Below, piece by piece: positions 26,200 to 35,164 of a stretch of 64,000 nucleotides of DNA (its first letter is position 1; each line of letters starts with the position of its first letter). Source of the stretch: Hwanghaeella sp965227365 (GTDB lineage Bacteria > Pseudomonadota > Alphaproteobacteria > UBA8366 > Aestuariispiraceae); the NCBI RefSeq assembly GCF_965227365.1, contig NZ_OZ245754.1:3906001-3970000 (forward strand). Direction: 5' to 3'. A program made the position numbers and the translations under genes. Under the pieces are notes generated by a model. That model saw only the letters and a program-made list of their open reading frames with translations. It searched no databases and had not been told where the DNA came from.

Positions 26200-27042
26200 T
26201 CAGCCGCCCCACCAATAGACGCAGACGAACAGGAATAGCCAGACGACGTCAACGAAGTGCCAGTACCATGCGGCCGCTTCGAAGCCGAAGTGGTGCGAGG
26301 GCGTGAAGTCGCCGCGATTGGCGCGAACCAGGCAAACCGCCAGGAAGATCGTCCCGACCATCACGTGGAAACCATGGAACCCGGTCGCCATGAAGAAGGT
26401 GGAGCTGTAGATGCCATCCGTGAAGCCGAACGCGGCGTGGCTGTATTCGTAAGCCTGCAGGCAGGTGAAGATGAAGCCCAAAGCGACCGTCAGGGCGAGA
26501 CCATGAACGACCTGCTGGCGCTTGCCTTCCCGCAACGCGTGGTGAGCCCAGGTAACGGTGCAGCCGGACAGCAGCAGGATCAGCGTGTTCATGAAGGGCA
26601 GATCGAATGCCGCAAATGTCTCAACGCCGACCGGCGGCCAGGTGCCGCCCGTATGCTCTACGCGGGCGAACAGGATTTCCTGGTCCGCGAAGAGGCTGGC
26701 ATCGAAGAACGCCCAGAAGAAGGCCACGAAGAACATCACCTCGGAGGCGATGAACAGGGACATGCCATAGCGCAGGCCAAGCTGCACCACCGGCTTATGA
26801 TCGCCCTGATGGGCTTCCCGGACGACGTCCCGCCACCAGACATACATGGTGAACAGAACCATCAACAGGCCCGGAATGATTGCCCATGCACCAACGGTTT
26901 CCAACCCGATGACATCGGGATGCAAGTAAACCACGGCGCCGAATGCCAGGACGAAACCGGACAAGGCGCCTAGCGCCGGCCACGGGCTCGGATCCACCAA
27001 ATGGTAATCGTGGTTGGGTGCGTGATGTTCAGCCGCGCTCAT
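26200..27042 (-). CDS. coxC: Cytochrome c oxidase subunit III
   Basis: Core membrane subunit of the aa3 oxidase. The 280-residue protein has about seven membrane helices, the opening HDYHLVDPSPWPALGAL, and the C-terminal block GFHGFHVMVGTIFLAVCL then FGFEAAAWYWHFVDVVWLFL, which are subunit III signatures. The ATG at 27042 (MSAAEHHAP) is preferred. Follows ctaG in the operon, as in Paracoccus. Confidence 0.97.
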   Translation of the reverse strand: MSAAEHHAPNHDYHLVDPSPWPALGALSGFVLAFGAVVYLHPDVIGLETVGAWAIIPGLLMVLFTMYVWWRDVVREAHQGDHKPVVQLGLRYGMSLFIASEVMFFVAFFWAFFDASLFADQEILFARVEHTGGTWPPVGVETFAAFDLPFMNTLILLLSGCTVTWAHHALREGKRQQVVHGLALTVALGFIFTCLQAYEYSHAAFGFTDGIYSSTFFMATGFHGFHVMVGTIFLAVCLVRANRGDFTPSHHFGFEAAAWYWHFVDVVWLFLFVCVYWWGG

Positions 27043-27116
27043 ACCCTTTCCCCCTTCGTCACGGGTCGCTGTCTCGAACAAACGACCCCAAGAATTAACC
27101 TACCCAATCCGCCGCC

Positions 27117-27695
27117 CTATTTAAGGGACGCCAGTTTTCCCTTTTCATTGTCCCCGTCCGCCGTCTCCGCAGGGAAGAAGGTATAGGATAGGGTAAGGGT
27201 CCGGACCTCATCCAGGTTCGGATCCTCGTCAATTTCCGGATCGACGTAGTATACCACCGGCATATCCACGCTTTCTCCGGGCTTCAGCGTCTGCTCCGTG
27301 AAACAGAAGCACTCGATCTTGTTAAAATACAAACCGGCCTTCAACGGCGTGACGTTGAACGTCGCCGTCCCGGTGATCGGTTTGTCCGAATTGTTCGTCG
27401 CCCGGTAATAGGCAATGGCGCTTTCGCCAACCTTCAGCGTCACTTCACGCTGTTCCGGCTGGAAGGTCCAAGGCAGCTTGGGCGACGTGGTCGCATCAAA
27501 CCGAACCGCTATTTCACGGTCGAGAATCTTTTCCGCCCCCTGTTCGGCCACCTGGGTCGTCCCGCCATAGCCGGTCACCCGGCAGAACAGGTCGTAGAGC
27601 GGGACCGAAGCATAGGCCAGACCGACCATGCCGCAGACGACGCCGGCGACGGCCAGCATCGTTTTCCTGTTTCGACTGTCAGCACGAATGCTCAT
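27117..27695 (-). CDS. ctaG: Cytochrome oxidase copper chaperone CtaG/Cox11
   Basis: Delivers copper to the CuB centre of subunit I. The roughly 192-residue protein has one N-terminal membrane anchor (about 12-32) followed by an immunoglobulin-like periplasmic domain. The copper ligands are the pair in KIECFCFTEQ, with an upstream conserved Cys in YDLFCRVTGYGG. The ATG at 27695 lies 4 bases past the preceding stop codon. Positioned between the coxF-like gene and coxC. Confidence 0.95.
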   Translation of the reverse strand: MSIRADSRNRKTMLAVAGVVCGMVGLAYASVPLYDLFCRVTGYGGTTQVAEQGAEKILDREIAVRFDATTSPKLPWTFQPEQREVTLKVGESAIAYYRATNNSDKPITGTATFNVTPLKAGLYFNKIECFCFTEQTLKPGESVDMPVVYYVDPEIDEDPNLDEVRTLTLSYTFFPAETADGDNEKGKLASLK

Positions 27696-27699
27696 GGGA

Positions 27700-27864
27700 T
27701 CAACCACCGCTCATCCGGACCAGGGAAACCACGTAAACCAACAGGCAGAACCCGCTGATGGCCAGTGCCAGGGCAATGTTCTTTTTGCGCTGACGCTTGT
27801 GCATGTCGCTACCGCCATGCGTCGGTGTTTCTTGGGTCTTCTTGTCTTCAGCCATGACCGTCAT
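27700..27864 (-). CDS. Small single-span membrane protein, coxF-like
   Basis: A 54-residue protein with a charged N terminus and a single hydrophobic helix (IALALAISGFCLLVYVVSLV) near the C terminus. Small proteins of this build lie between ctaB and ctaG in many alphaproteobacteria and are called CoxF. The name rests on position and topology only. Start at ATG 27864 or 27855. It is very tightly packed with ctaB and ctaG. Confidence 0.7.
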   Translation of the reverse strand: MTVMAEDKKTQETPTHGGSDMHKRQRKKNIALALAISGFCLLVYVVSLVRMSGG

Positions 27865-27888
27865 GATTGTTTCCCGCCCTTTCACCGA

Positions 27889-28821
27889 TCAACCGGCCGA
27901 GGCGCCGAACAGCGCCAGGCTGTTGGAGTCGACGATCAACATCGCGAAAAGGGCGAACAAGTAGAAAATGGAGTAGCCGAACAGGCGTCGTGCCGCCTTG
28001 TCGGAGTCGTCGAGCCAGACAGCGACGGCCCCCGCCAGGAACAGCAGGCCAAGCACCAGGGCCGTGGCAGCATAGGCCAATCCGGCGATGCCGACCCAAT
28101 ACGGTGCCAGCGCCAAGGGCAGCAGGAGCACCGTGTAGAAAAGAATCTGTTTCTTGGTTTCGCGCGGGCCCGCGACGACGGGCAGCATCGGCACGCCGGC
28201 CTTGGCGTAATCGCCGCAGCGATACAGCGCCAGCGCCCAGAAATGCGGCGGCGTCCAAAAGAAGATCAGCGCGAAGAGCAGGATCGGTTCGATCGTGACG
28301 TCGCCGGTAACGGCGGTCCAGCCGATCATCGGCGGGAAAGCGCCCGCCGCGCCGCCGATCACGATGTTCTGGGGCGTCCGCCGTTTCAACCACATCGTGT
28401 AGACGAAAACATAGAACAGGGTCGCAGCGGCCAGAAGCGCGGCGGCGGCCCAGTTGACCGCGAGGCCCATCAAGGCGACCGAGAATGCTGCCAGAACGAT
28501 GCCGAAGCTGAGCGCTTCCGCCGGCGGAACCTTGCCCATCGGGATGGGGCGCCCGCGCGTCCGGGTCATGACCGTGTCGATATCCCGGTCATACCACATG
28601 TTGATGGCGCCGGAAGCACCGGCACCGACGGCGATGCAGAAGACCGCGACCGCCGCCAGAACGGGATGGATTTCACCCGGCGCGACCAGCAGACCGGCAA
28701 GCCCGGAGAACACGACGAGCGACATCACGCGCGGCTTGAGCAGAGCGATATAATCGCGAACCTCACCCGAGGAGGTGAGGCTGCTTTCCATCGCTGTATT
28801 GGTGTAACTCAAATCCGACAC
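27889..28821 (-). CDS. ctaB: Protoheme IX farnesyltransferase
   Basis: Makes heme o from heme b and farnesyl diphosphate, the first step toward heme a for the oxidase. The 310-residue UbiA-superfamily protein has about nine membrane helices, the first Asp-rich motif NMWYDRDIDTVMTRTRGRP and the opening LLKPRVMSLVVFSGLAG typical of CyoE/CtaB. Complete. Lies directly downstream of coxA. Confidence 0.96.
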   Translation of the reverse strand: MSDLSYTNTAMESSLTSSGEVRDYIALLKPRVMSLVVFSGLAGLLVAPGEIHPVLAAVAVFCIAVGAGASGAINMWYDRDIDTVMTRTRGRPIPMGKVPPAEALSFGIVLAAFSVALMGLAVNWAAAALLAAATLFYVFVYTMWLKRRTPQNIVIGGAAGAFPPMIGWTAVTGDVTIEPILLFALIFFWTPPHFWALALYRCGDYAKAGVPMLPVVAGPRETKKQILFYTVLLLPLALAPYWVGIAGLAYAATALVLGLLFLAGAVAVWLDDSDKAARRLFGYSIFYLFALFAMLIVDSNSLALFGASAG

Positions 28822-28917
28822 GGATGCTGCTTTCCCGAAAGTGTAGGTGATACGTCTTCAATCGATCTCCCCGGCGGGCGGCGGCCGAATTCGCCACCGC
28901 CTGCGGGGAGCCACAAA

Positions 28918-30516
28918 TCAGCGGACCTGCGGCAGATCGTTGAAGGTGTGGAACGGCGGCGGCGAACTGACCGTCCATTCCAGGGTCGTTGCGCCTTCGC
29001 CCCAGTAGTTGTCGCCGACGCGCTTACCGGCAACCAGGGTGTAGATCATCATGCCGACAAAGAAGAGCGTCGACGCGAAGGCGATATACGCACCCCAGGA
29101 ACTGATCGCGTTGAAGGCGGCAAAACCGTCAGCATAGTCGATGTAGCGGCGCGGCATGCCGGCCAGCCCCAGGAAATGCTGCGGGAAGAAGGTCAGGTTC
29201 ACACCGATGAAGGTGGTCCAGAAGTGGAGCTTCCCGGCCCAATCAGGGATCTGCCGGCCGGACATTTTGCCCATCCAGTAATAGATCCCGGCGAAGATCG
29301 AGAAGACCGCGCCCAGCGACAGCACATAGTGGAAGTGCGCGACAACGTAATAGGTGTCGTGCAACAGCAGATCCATGCCGCCATTGGCAAGGACGACACC
29401 GGTAACGCCACCCACCGTGAACAGGAAGATGAAGCCGATCGCCCAGAGCATCGGGACGGTAAAGCGGATGGACCCGCCCCACATCGTCGCAATCCAGCTG
29501 AAGATCTTGATACCCGTCGGCACCGCGATGACCATCGTGGCGGCCGTGAAGTACGCCCGCGTATCGACGTCCAGACCGACCGTGTACATGTGGTGCGCCC
29601 ACACGATGAAGCCGACGAAGCCGATGGCGACCATGGCGTAGGCCATCCCGAGGTAACCGAAGATCGGCTTGCGGGAGAAGGTCGACACGATATGGCTGAT
29701 GATGCCGAAGCCCGGCAGGATCATGATGTACACTTCCGGGTGACCGAAGAACCAGAACAGATGCTGGAACAGGATCGGATCGCCGCCGCCTTCGGGCTTG
29801 AAGAAGGTCGTCCCGAAGTTACGGTCGGTCAGCAGCATGGTGATGGCGCCGCCGAGAACCGGCAGAGACAGAACCAGCAGGAAGGCCGTGATCAGCATGG
29901 CCCAGGCGAAAAGCGGCATCTTGTGCAGCGTCATGCCCGGCGCACGCATGTTGAAGATCGTGGTGATGAAGTTGATCGCCCCCAGGATCGACGACGCGCC
30001 CGCAAGGTGCAGCGAGAAGATCGCCATATCGACCGCGGCGCCCGGATGGCCGAGCACCGAACTCAACGGCGGATAGATCGTCCAACCCGTACCGGCGCCG
30101 CCGCCGATCAGGGCGGAAAGCAGCAGCAGGATGAAGGCCGGAACAATCAGCCAGAAGGAGATGTTGTTCATGCGCGGGAACGCCATGTCCGGCGCGCCGA
30201 TCATCAGCGGCGCGAACCAGTTCCCGAAACCGCCGATCAGCGCGGGCATGACCACGAAGAAGACCATGATCAGACCGTGCGCCGTGATGACGACGTTCCA
30301 TTCGTGACCGTCTTCCATGAACTGCACACCGGGTTCGTGCAGTTCCATGCGCATGTAAATGGAGAACGCGCCCCCGATCAGCCCCGCGATGACGGAGAAG
30401 ATCAGGTACATCGTTCCGATGTCCTTATGGTTGGTCGAACAGACCCACCGCTTGAAGAAACCCGACGGGGCGCCGTGATCGTCGTGATGCGCGCCGGCAG
30501 CCGTACCAGTTGCCAT
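28918..30516 (-). CDS. coxA: Cytochrome c oxidase subunit I
   Basis: Catalytic subunit with heme a, heme a3 and CuB. The 532-residue protein has twelve membrane helices. Visible signatures are the opening WVCSTNHKDIGTMYLIF, the heme a region ITAHGLIMVFF, the CuB/proton-channel block WFFGHPEVYIMILPGFG, the histidine pair in WAHHMYTVGLD and the heme ligands in YYVVAHFHYVLSLGAVF. The ATG at 30516 has AGGAG upstream; the longer open frame is not part of the protein. Follows coxB by 26 bases. Confidence 0.98.
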   Translation of the reverse strand: MATGTAAGAHHDDHGAPSGFFKRWVCSTNHKDIGTMYLIFSVIAGLIGGAFSIYMRMELHEPGVQFMEDGHEWNVVITAHGLIMVFFVVMPALIGGFGNWFAPLMIGAPDMAFPRMNNISFWLIVPAFILLLLSALIGGGAGTGWTIYPPLSSVLGHPGAAVDMAIFSLHLAGASSILGAINFITTIFNMRAPGMTLHKMPLFAWAMLITAFLLVLSLPVLGGAITMLLTDRNFGTTFFKPEGGGDPILFQHLFWFFGHPEVYIMILPGFGIISHIVSTFSRKPIFGYLGMAYAMVAIGFVGFIVWAHHMYTVGLDVDTRAYFTAATMVIAVPTGIKIFSWIATMWGGSIRFTVPMLWAIGFIFLFTVGGVTGVVLANGGMDLLLHDTYYVVAHFHYVLSLGAVFSIFAGIYYWMGKMSGRQIPDWAGKLHFWTTFIGVNLTFFPQHFLGLAGMPRRYIDYADGFAAFNAISSWGAYIAFASTLFFVGMMIYTLVAGKRVGDNYWGEGATTLEWTVSSPPPFHTFNDLPQVR

Positions 30517-30542
30517 GGTTCGTCTCCTACTCTCTGCGCCCG

Positions 30543-31409
30543 TTAGCGGGTCAGAACGTTGCTGTTGACGGCCGCGTCGGCGCCTTTGGCGGCAACCTGG
30601 ACCGGGGCGAGGGACGGAGCGGCAGCGAATTTCTCCTGCGCTTCCTTCACCCATTTCTCAAACTCGGCTTTCGACACGATCTTCACCGCGATCGGCATGA
30701 ACGCATGGTCGATGCCACAAAGCTCGGAACAGAACCCGTAGAAGGTTCCTTCCCGCGTCGCCTGCATCCAAGTCTCGTTCAAACGCCCGGGAACGGTGTC
30801 GAGGCGCACGCCGAAATCGGAGATCGACCAGTTATGAAGAACGTCGTTGGAGGTCATGATCAGCCGGATCTTGGTGTCGACCGGCAGGACCACCATGTTG
30901 TCGGTGTCCATCAGGCGGGCAACGCCGAGTTCCTTGGCTTCCTCTTCCGTCCGCGCCGCGATGTAGGCGTCGAAGGTGAAGTTGCCGTGGTCCGGGTACT
31001 CGTACGACCAGTACCACTGGTTCCCGATGATCTTCAGCGTCATGTCCGCATCTTCGACCCGATCGGAAGCGTACAGCAGCTTCATTGACGGGAAGACGAT
31101 CGCGACCAGGATCAACACCGGAATGCCGGTCCACAGAACTTCCAGCAGGGAGTTATGCGTGGTGCGCGACGGCGTCGGATTGGCCGATTCCCGGAACCGG
31201 ACGCAGACATAAATCAGCAACCCCAGCACGAAGAGCGTGATGATCGTGATAAGCCACAGCAAAAGCGTGTGGAAATCGTAGGCCAGTTCGGCAACCGGCG
31301 AGGCCGGATGCGGCAAATTCAGCTGCCAAGGCTTCGGCTCGGCGGCGAGCGCCGGCGTAGAAACAAGGGCAAGCCAGCCCGCGGCCAGCGCCATGATACG
31401 GTTGAACAC
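30543..31409 (-). CDS. coxB: Cytochrome c oxidase subunit II
   Basis: Accepts electrons from cytochrome c through the binuclear CuA centre. The 288-residue protein has a signal peptide, two membrane helices, the tryptophan-rich NQWYWSYEYPDHG motif, and the CuA ligands Cys227, Cys231, His235 and Met238 (CSELCGIDHAFM). A GTG at 31409 with GGGAG about eight bases upstream is the probable start; an ATG five codons downstream is the alternative. First gene of the oxidase operon. Confidence 0.95.
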   Translation of the reverse strand: MFNRIMALAAGWLALVSTPALAAEPKPWQLNLPHPASPVAELAYDFHTLLLWLITIITLFVLGLLIYVCVRFRESANPTPSRTTHNSLLEVLWTGIPVLILVAIVFPSMKLLYASDRVEDADMTLKIIGNQWYWSYEYPDHGNFTFDAYIAARTEEEAKELGVARLMDTDNMVVLPVDTKIRLIMTSNDVLHNWSISDFGVRLDTVPGRLNETWMQATREGTFYGFCSELCGIDHAFMPIAVKIVSKAEFEKWVKEAQEKFAAAPSLAPVQVAAKGADAAVNSNVLTR

Positions 31410-31685
31410 CGCTTTTCTCCCGTTTCCCAAATTCCCCGCGTCACCCCACATCTGTCGATGAGAGGAGCCGCTTCGTCCCAACCGGCCCCGAACAACCGGA
31501 ACCGACATCTTGTATGCGAGGGTATAAAGCCGCTTTTGCCATCCCCTGGCGTATGGCGACCGGACCCGTCCACGATTGGCAGGCATTCTATCGTGACCGC
31601 CATCCCAATCAAGCGGCTCGGATGCGCTTTACTGTCGCATGAGTCAAGTAAAATGAAACAAAATCCAGGACTAAGGTCTTAAGAT

Positions 31686-33005
31686 TCAATCGGAATGTTG
31701 CGTCTTTTCCAGTTTCATGCGGTACCGGTGCAGGCCGTACCAGACGGCCCCGACGACCACCGGCGTCGCCACCGCCGTCACCACCGTGGTGCTTACCTCA
31801 ACCCCGAGCGTGGGCAGCCCTTTCACGAGATACGCGATCAAGCCCACCGCATAGTAACTGATGGCCGCAACAGACAGGCCCTCGACCGTTTCCTGCAGCC
31901 GCAATTGCAGCCGCGCACGGCGGTTCATGCTGGAGAGAAGGTCCTGGTTCTGGGCCTGAATCGTTACGTCGACCCGTGTGCGCATCAAGTTCGCCGTTCG
32001 GGTGGCGCGCCGTGAAAGGTCCGAGATCCGTGCCGCCACCGATTCGCAGGTCCTCATCGCCGGCGCCAATCGGCGTTCCAGGAACTCATCGATCGTCTGA
32101 TATCCTTCGACCCTGTCCTCGCGCAGTTCCCGCACCCGCGCTTTCACCAGGGCGTAATAGGCATCCGCGGCGCCGAACCGGAAGGCCGTCATGGTCGACA
32201 AGGCCTCGATATCCGTCGACAATCTGGTCAACCGCCGCAACAGATCCGCTTCGTGCTCAACGCCGAGGCTCTCGCCGTTATGATCCGCCAGTTGGCCCAT
32301 GCCCAGCGTCAGATGGGCCAGGGACCCGTCGATCGTCTTCAGACGGCCGGACACCTCCCGGGCGATCGGCAGGGCGATCAGAGAAAAAAGGTAGTAGGTG
32401 CCGATTTCGATCAGCCGCTGGATCAGGCGCCCCGCCTGATGCGCGCTCATGTTCCTGTTGTGGACGAGAATGCGGGCGTGACCATCCTCATGCAGGCGGA
32501 AATCGGTCCAAACCTGGCCCGCGCCGCGTGCAATCTGGCTCACCACCAGGCCTTCCGGGTAAAACAGCCGCTCGATTTCCCCCTCGCTGCGTGTCGGGGT
32601 TTCGGTTTCCACATAGGCAATGTTCAGCGCCACGACGAGGGTGCCGGAGATCGCTTCGAGCCAATCCCGCGGCAGTTTCGTGCCGGGCGCCTCCGCGAAA
32701 GGCTGCTTGAACGGCGCCTTGCTGAAAAAGGTGTAGCTGGAGAATTCCGTGTGCAGTTCCCATTTGACCCGCAGATTCCCGAGGTCCGCGGTATGGTGGC
32801 TGGCATCGTCGGGCGGCGGCGTCGCGCCGAAACGCCGGCAGAGATCAGCGGCATGCTCACGCGCCCGCAGGCCGTCGCCATCGCCGTCCGCGTGCTGGAA
32901 CGCATAATGCGTCACCTGCATCGGACCTTCGCAGGGCTGGAAGGGTCGGGCATGCAGCTCGTTTACGAGCTCGTATCGCTTTGCGTTGTCGCCGATTGCA
33001 AACAT
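31686..33005 (-). CDS. DUF3422 membrane protein
   Basis: A 439-residue protein of the DUF3422 family. It has a soluble N-terminal region opening RYELVNELHARPF, a middle helical region with repeated coiled-coil character (about 220-380), and two C-terminal hydrophobic helices (SVAAISYYAVGLIAYLVKG and a Val-rich segment), suggesting a C-terminally anchored inner-membrane protein. Start at ATG 33005 with GGGAG upstream. Divergent from tldD. Function unknown. Confidence 0.88.
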   Translation of the reverse strand: MFAIGDNAKRYELVNELHARPFQPCEGPMQVTHYAFQHADGDGDGLRAREHAADLCRRFGATPPPDDASHHTADLGNLRVKWELHTEFSSYTFFSKAPFKQPFAEAPGTKLPRDWLEAISGTLVVALNIAYVETETPTRSEGEIERLFYPEGLVVSQIARGAGQVWTDFRLHEDGHARILVHNRNMSAHQAGRLIQRLIEIGTYYLFSLIALPIAREVSGRLKTIDGSLAHLTLGMGQLADHNGESLGVEHEADLLRRLTRLSTDIEALSTMTAFRFGAADAYYALVKARVRELREDRVEGYQTIDEFLERRLAPAMRTCESVAARISDLSRRATRTANLMRTRVDVTIQAQNQDLLSSMNRRARLQLRLQETVEGLSVAAISYYAVGLIAYLVKGLPTLGVEVSTTVVTAVATPVVVGAVWYGLHRYRMKLEKTQHSD

Positions 33006-33163
33006 CTCAACTCCCTGCCAGATTTCATCAAACATCAGAACAAAAAAACATTTTGGGGGAAACACGGGAATCGGCGGCGCGCATTCCTATATTGGTCGTA
33101 AACGACTTACAGCCCAATCATCACCCACTTCTTAATCCCTTACGAGGAATACGATACAGAATC

Positions 33164-34597
33164 ATGTCGAAACTTGCGGAAACCGATGAGCTTTTCTTCC
33201 AACGCGCCGGTCTTGATCTCGACAAGACACAGGCCATTGTCGATGACGGATTGACCGGCGCCGACGACGGGGAACTGTTCCTCGAATACCGTCAGTCGGA
33301 AGCCGTCACCTATGACGACGGCCGGATCCGCAATGCCAGCTACGACACGGCGCAGGGCTTCGGCCTTCGGTCGGTCGCCGGCGAAGTCAGCGGGTACGCG
33401 CATGCCACGGAATTGTCCGAAGCGGCGATCAAACGCGCCGCGGAAACGGTTCGGGCCGTTCATTCCGGTCATGGCGGCACCTTCGCCGACGCGCCGCGCG
33501 GTACGAATGTCGATCTGTACGGCGACAACAATCCGCTCGCCTCGCTGCCTTTCGAGGACAAGGTCGCGCTGTTGGAGGAAATGAACGCCTATGCCCGCGC
33601 CAAGGACAACCGGGTCCGTCAGGTCACGGCCTCCATCGTCGGGGAGTGGCAGGCGGTTCAGATCATCCGGCCCGGCGGCGAGCGGGCAGCCGATATCCGT
33701 CCCCTGGTGCGGGTCAATGTCGCCGTGGTCGTCGAACAGGACGGCCGCATGGAAACCGGCAGCCACGGCGCCGGCGGCCGGGTCGACTTCACCGAATTCG
33801 TCCAGCCTTCCTCGTGGAAAGCGCAGATCGACGAAGCGCTGCGGCAAGCGCTCCTGAACCTGGAAGCGGTCGACGCGCCGGCCGGCGAGATGACTGTGGT
33901 CCTGGGTCCGGGCTGGCCCGGCATCCTGCTGCATGAGGCGATCGGCCACGGGCTGGAAGGCGATTTCAACCGCAAGAAGACCTCGGCCTTCGCCGGCCTG
34001 ATGGGACAGCGCGTTGCCTCCCCCGGCGTCACCGTGGTCGACGACGGCACGATCGGCGGTCGGCGAGGCTCGCTGACCATCGACGACGAAGGCACGCCGA
34101 CCTCGAGCACCACCCTGATCGAAGACGGAATCCTTGTCGGTTATATGCAGGACCGGATGAACGCCCGGCTGATGGGGATGGAGCCGACCGGCAACGGCCG
34201 ACGCCAGAGCTTCGCGCACCATCCGATGCCCAGAATGACGAATACCTATATGCTCGGCGGCGACAAAGATCCGGCGGAAATCCTCGAATCCGTTCAGAAT
34301 GGCCTTTACGCAGTGAACTTCGGAGGCGGACAGGTGGATATCACGAACGGCAAGTTCGTTTTCTCCTGCACGGAGGCTTACCGTATCGAGGACGGCAAGA
34401 TCGGCGCACCGGTCAAGGGAGCGACGCTGATCGGGAATGGGCCGGATTCCTTGACCAAGGTCTCGATGATCGGAAACGACATGCAACTGGATCCCGGCAT
34501 CGGCACCTGCGGCAAGGACGGTCAGGGCGTGCCGGTCGGCGTCGGCCAGCCGACACTGCGCCTGGACGGCCTGACGGTGGGAGGAACAGCCGCTTGA
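33164..34597 (+). CDS. tldD: Metalloprotease TldD
   Basis: Zinc protease that with TldE digests unfolded peptides, and processes peptide-derived compounds in other bacteria. The 477-residue protein carries the zinc motif His257-Glu258-x-x-x-His262 (LLHEAIGHGLEGDFN) and the C-terminal cysteine-containing block FVFSCTEAYRIEDGK, with GNGRRQSFAHHP in between. ATG 33164 begins the conserved protein. Located divergently next to the oxidase region, as in many alphaproteobacteria; no tldE in this window. Confidence 0.95.
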   Translation: MSKLAETDELFFQRAGLDLDKTQAIVDDGLTGADDGELFLEYRQSEAVTYDDGRIRNASYDTAQGFGLRSVAGEVSGYAHATELSEAAIKRAAETVRAVHSGHGGTFADAPRGTNVDLYGDNNPLASLPFEDKVALLEEMNAYARAKDNRVRQVTASIVGEWQAVQIIRPGGERAADIRPLVRVNVAVVVEQDGRMETGSHGAGGRVDFTEFVQPSSWKAQIDEALRQALLNLEAVDAPAGEMTVVLGPGWPGILLHEAIGHGLEGDFNRKKTSAFAGLMGQRVASPGVTVVDDGTIGGRRGSLTIDDEGTPTSSTTLIEDGILVGYMQDRMNARLMGMEPTGNGRRQSFAHHPMPRMTNTYMLGGDKDPAEILESVQNGLYAVNFGGGQVDITNGKFVFSCTEAYRIEDGKIGAPVKGATLIGNGPDSLTKVSMIGNDMQLDPGIGTCGKDGQGVPVGVGQPTLRLDGLTVGGTAA

Positions 34598-35109
34598 CCG
34601 GTTACCGCAAATTCAAGGGCCCGGCCGCCTTCGTCGCGGCCGGAATGCTCTTGATGGCCATGCTTGCCGGGTGCGACGACGCATCGAATGGGCAGGAAAA
34701 CGCCGCCACGCAGGTGACGCCTGAGCTGACACCCGGCGCCAGCGCGGAATCCGTAAAAGCGAAGAAGCGGGCCGACCTGGTTCTGGAGGTCGAGTCGCAC
34801 GGCTATCTTTTCATCGAGGGCCGGCACCGCTTCACGCAGACGCGCCACTTCACCGAGTCGGCCGGGGTCGGCGTCACACTCACCAATGGCAAGGTCTGCG
34901 TCAGCTTCGGCAAGGAGTGCGTGGAGGCCGAGGTCGCCTACCGCGTGGACGCGGGCAAGCGGCTGTCGCTGCAGCAGCATTACGTCGCGACCGAGACGCT
35001 GCCCGACGAAGCCGTCATCGAGTATTGGGGGGTCGATGACAACGGAAACCCGGTCTCGGTAAAGACCGGTATCCAACTTGAACTCCCCAAGCAGGAAGTC
35101 CGCGATTAG
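34594..35109 (+). CDS. Hypothetical lipoprotein coupled to tldD
   Basis: A 171-residue protein with a lipoprotein signal (MLLMAMLAGC, lipidated Cys about residue 27) and a mature region with no domain I recognise. It has two cysteines (KVCVSFGKEC) that may form a disulfide. The start is a TTG overlapping the tldD stop (TTGA), supported by a strong GGAGGA ribosome site. Coupling to tldD suggests joint expression; the function is unknown. Confidence 0.7.
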   Translation: MTGYRKFKGPAAFVAAGMLLMAMLAGCDDASNGQENAATQVTPELTPGASAESVKAKKRADLVLEVESHGYLFIEGRHRFTQTRHFTESAGVGVTLTNGKVCVSFGKECVEAEVAYRVDAGKRLSLQQHYVATETLPDEAVIEYWGVDDNGNPVSVKTGIQLELPKQEVRD

Positions 35110-35164
35110 TCGCTTCTCGACGACCAAGGACCAACTTCACGAAATACGTTCAGGGGAGAGAACC

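Noticed and set aside
27628..30546. A very long open frame (about 970 codons) on the plus strand opposite ctaB, coxA and neighbours.
   Set aside because: It is antisense to well-identified membrane proteins, is full of Arg/Asp/Gln/His typical of reversed high-GC coding sequence, and has no ribosome site or known domain.
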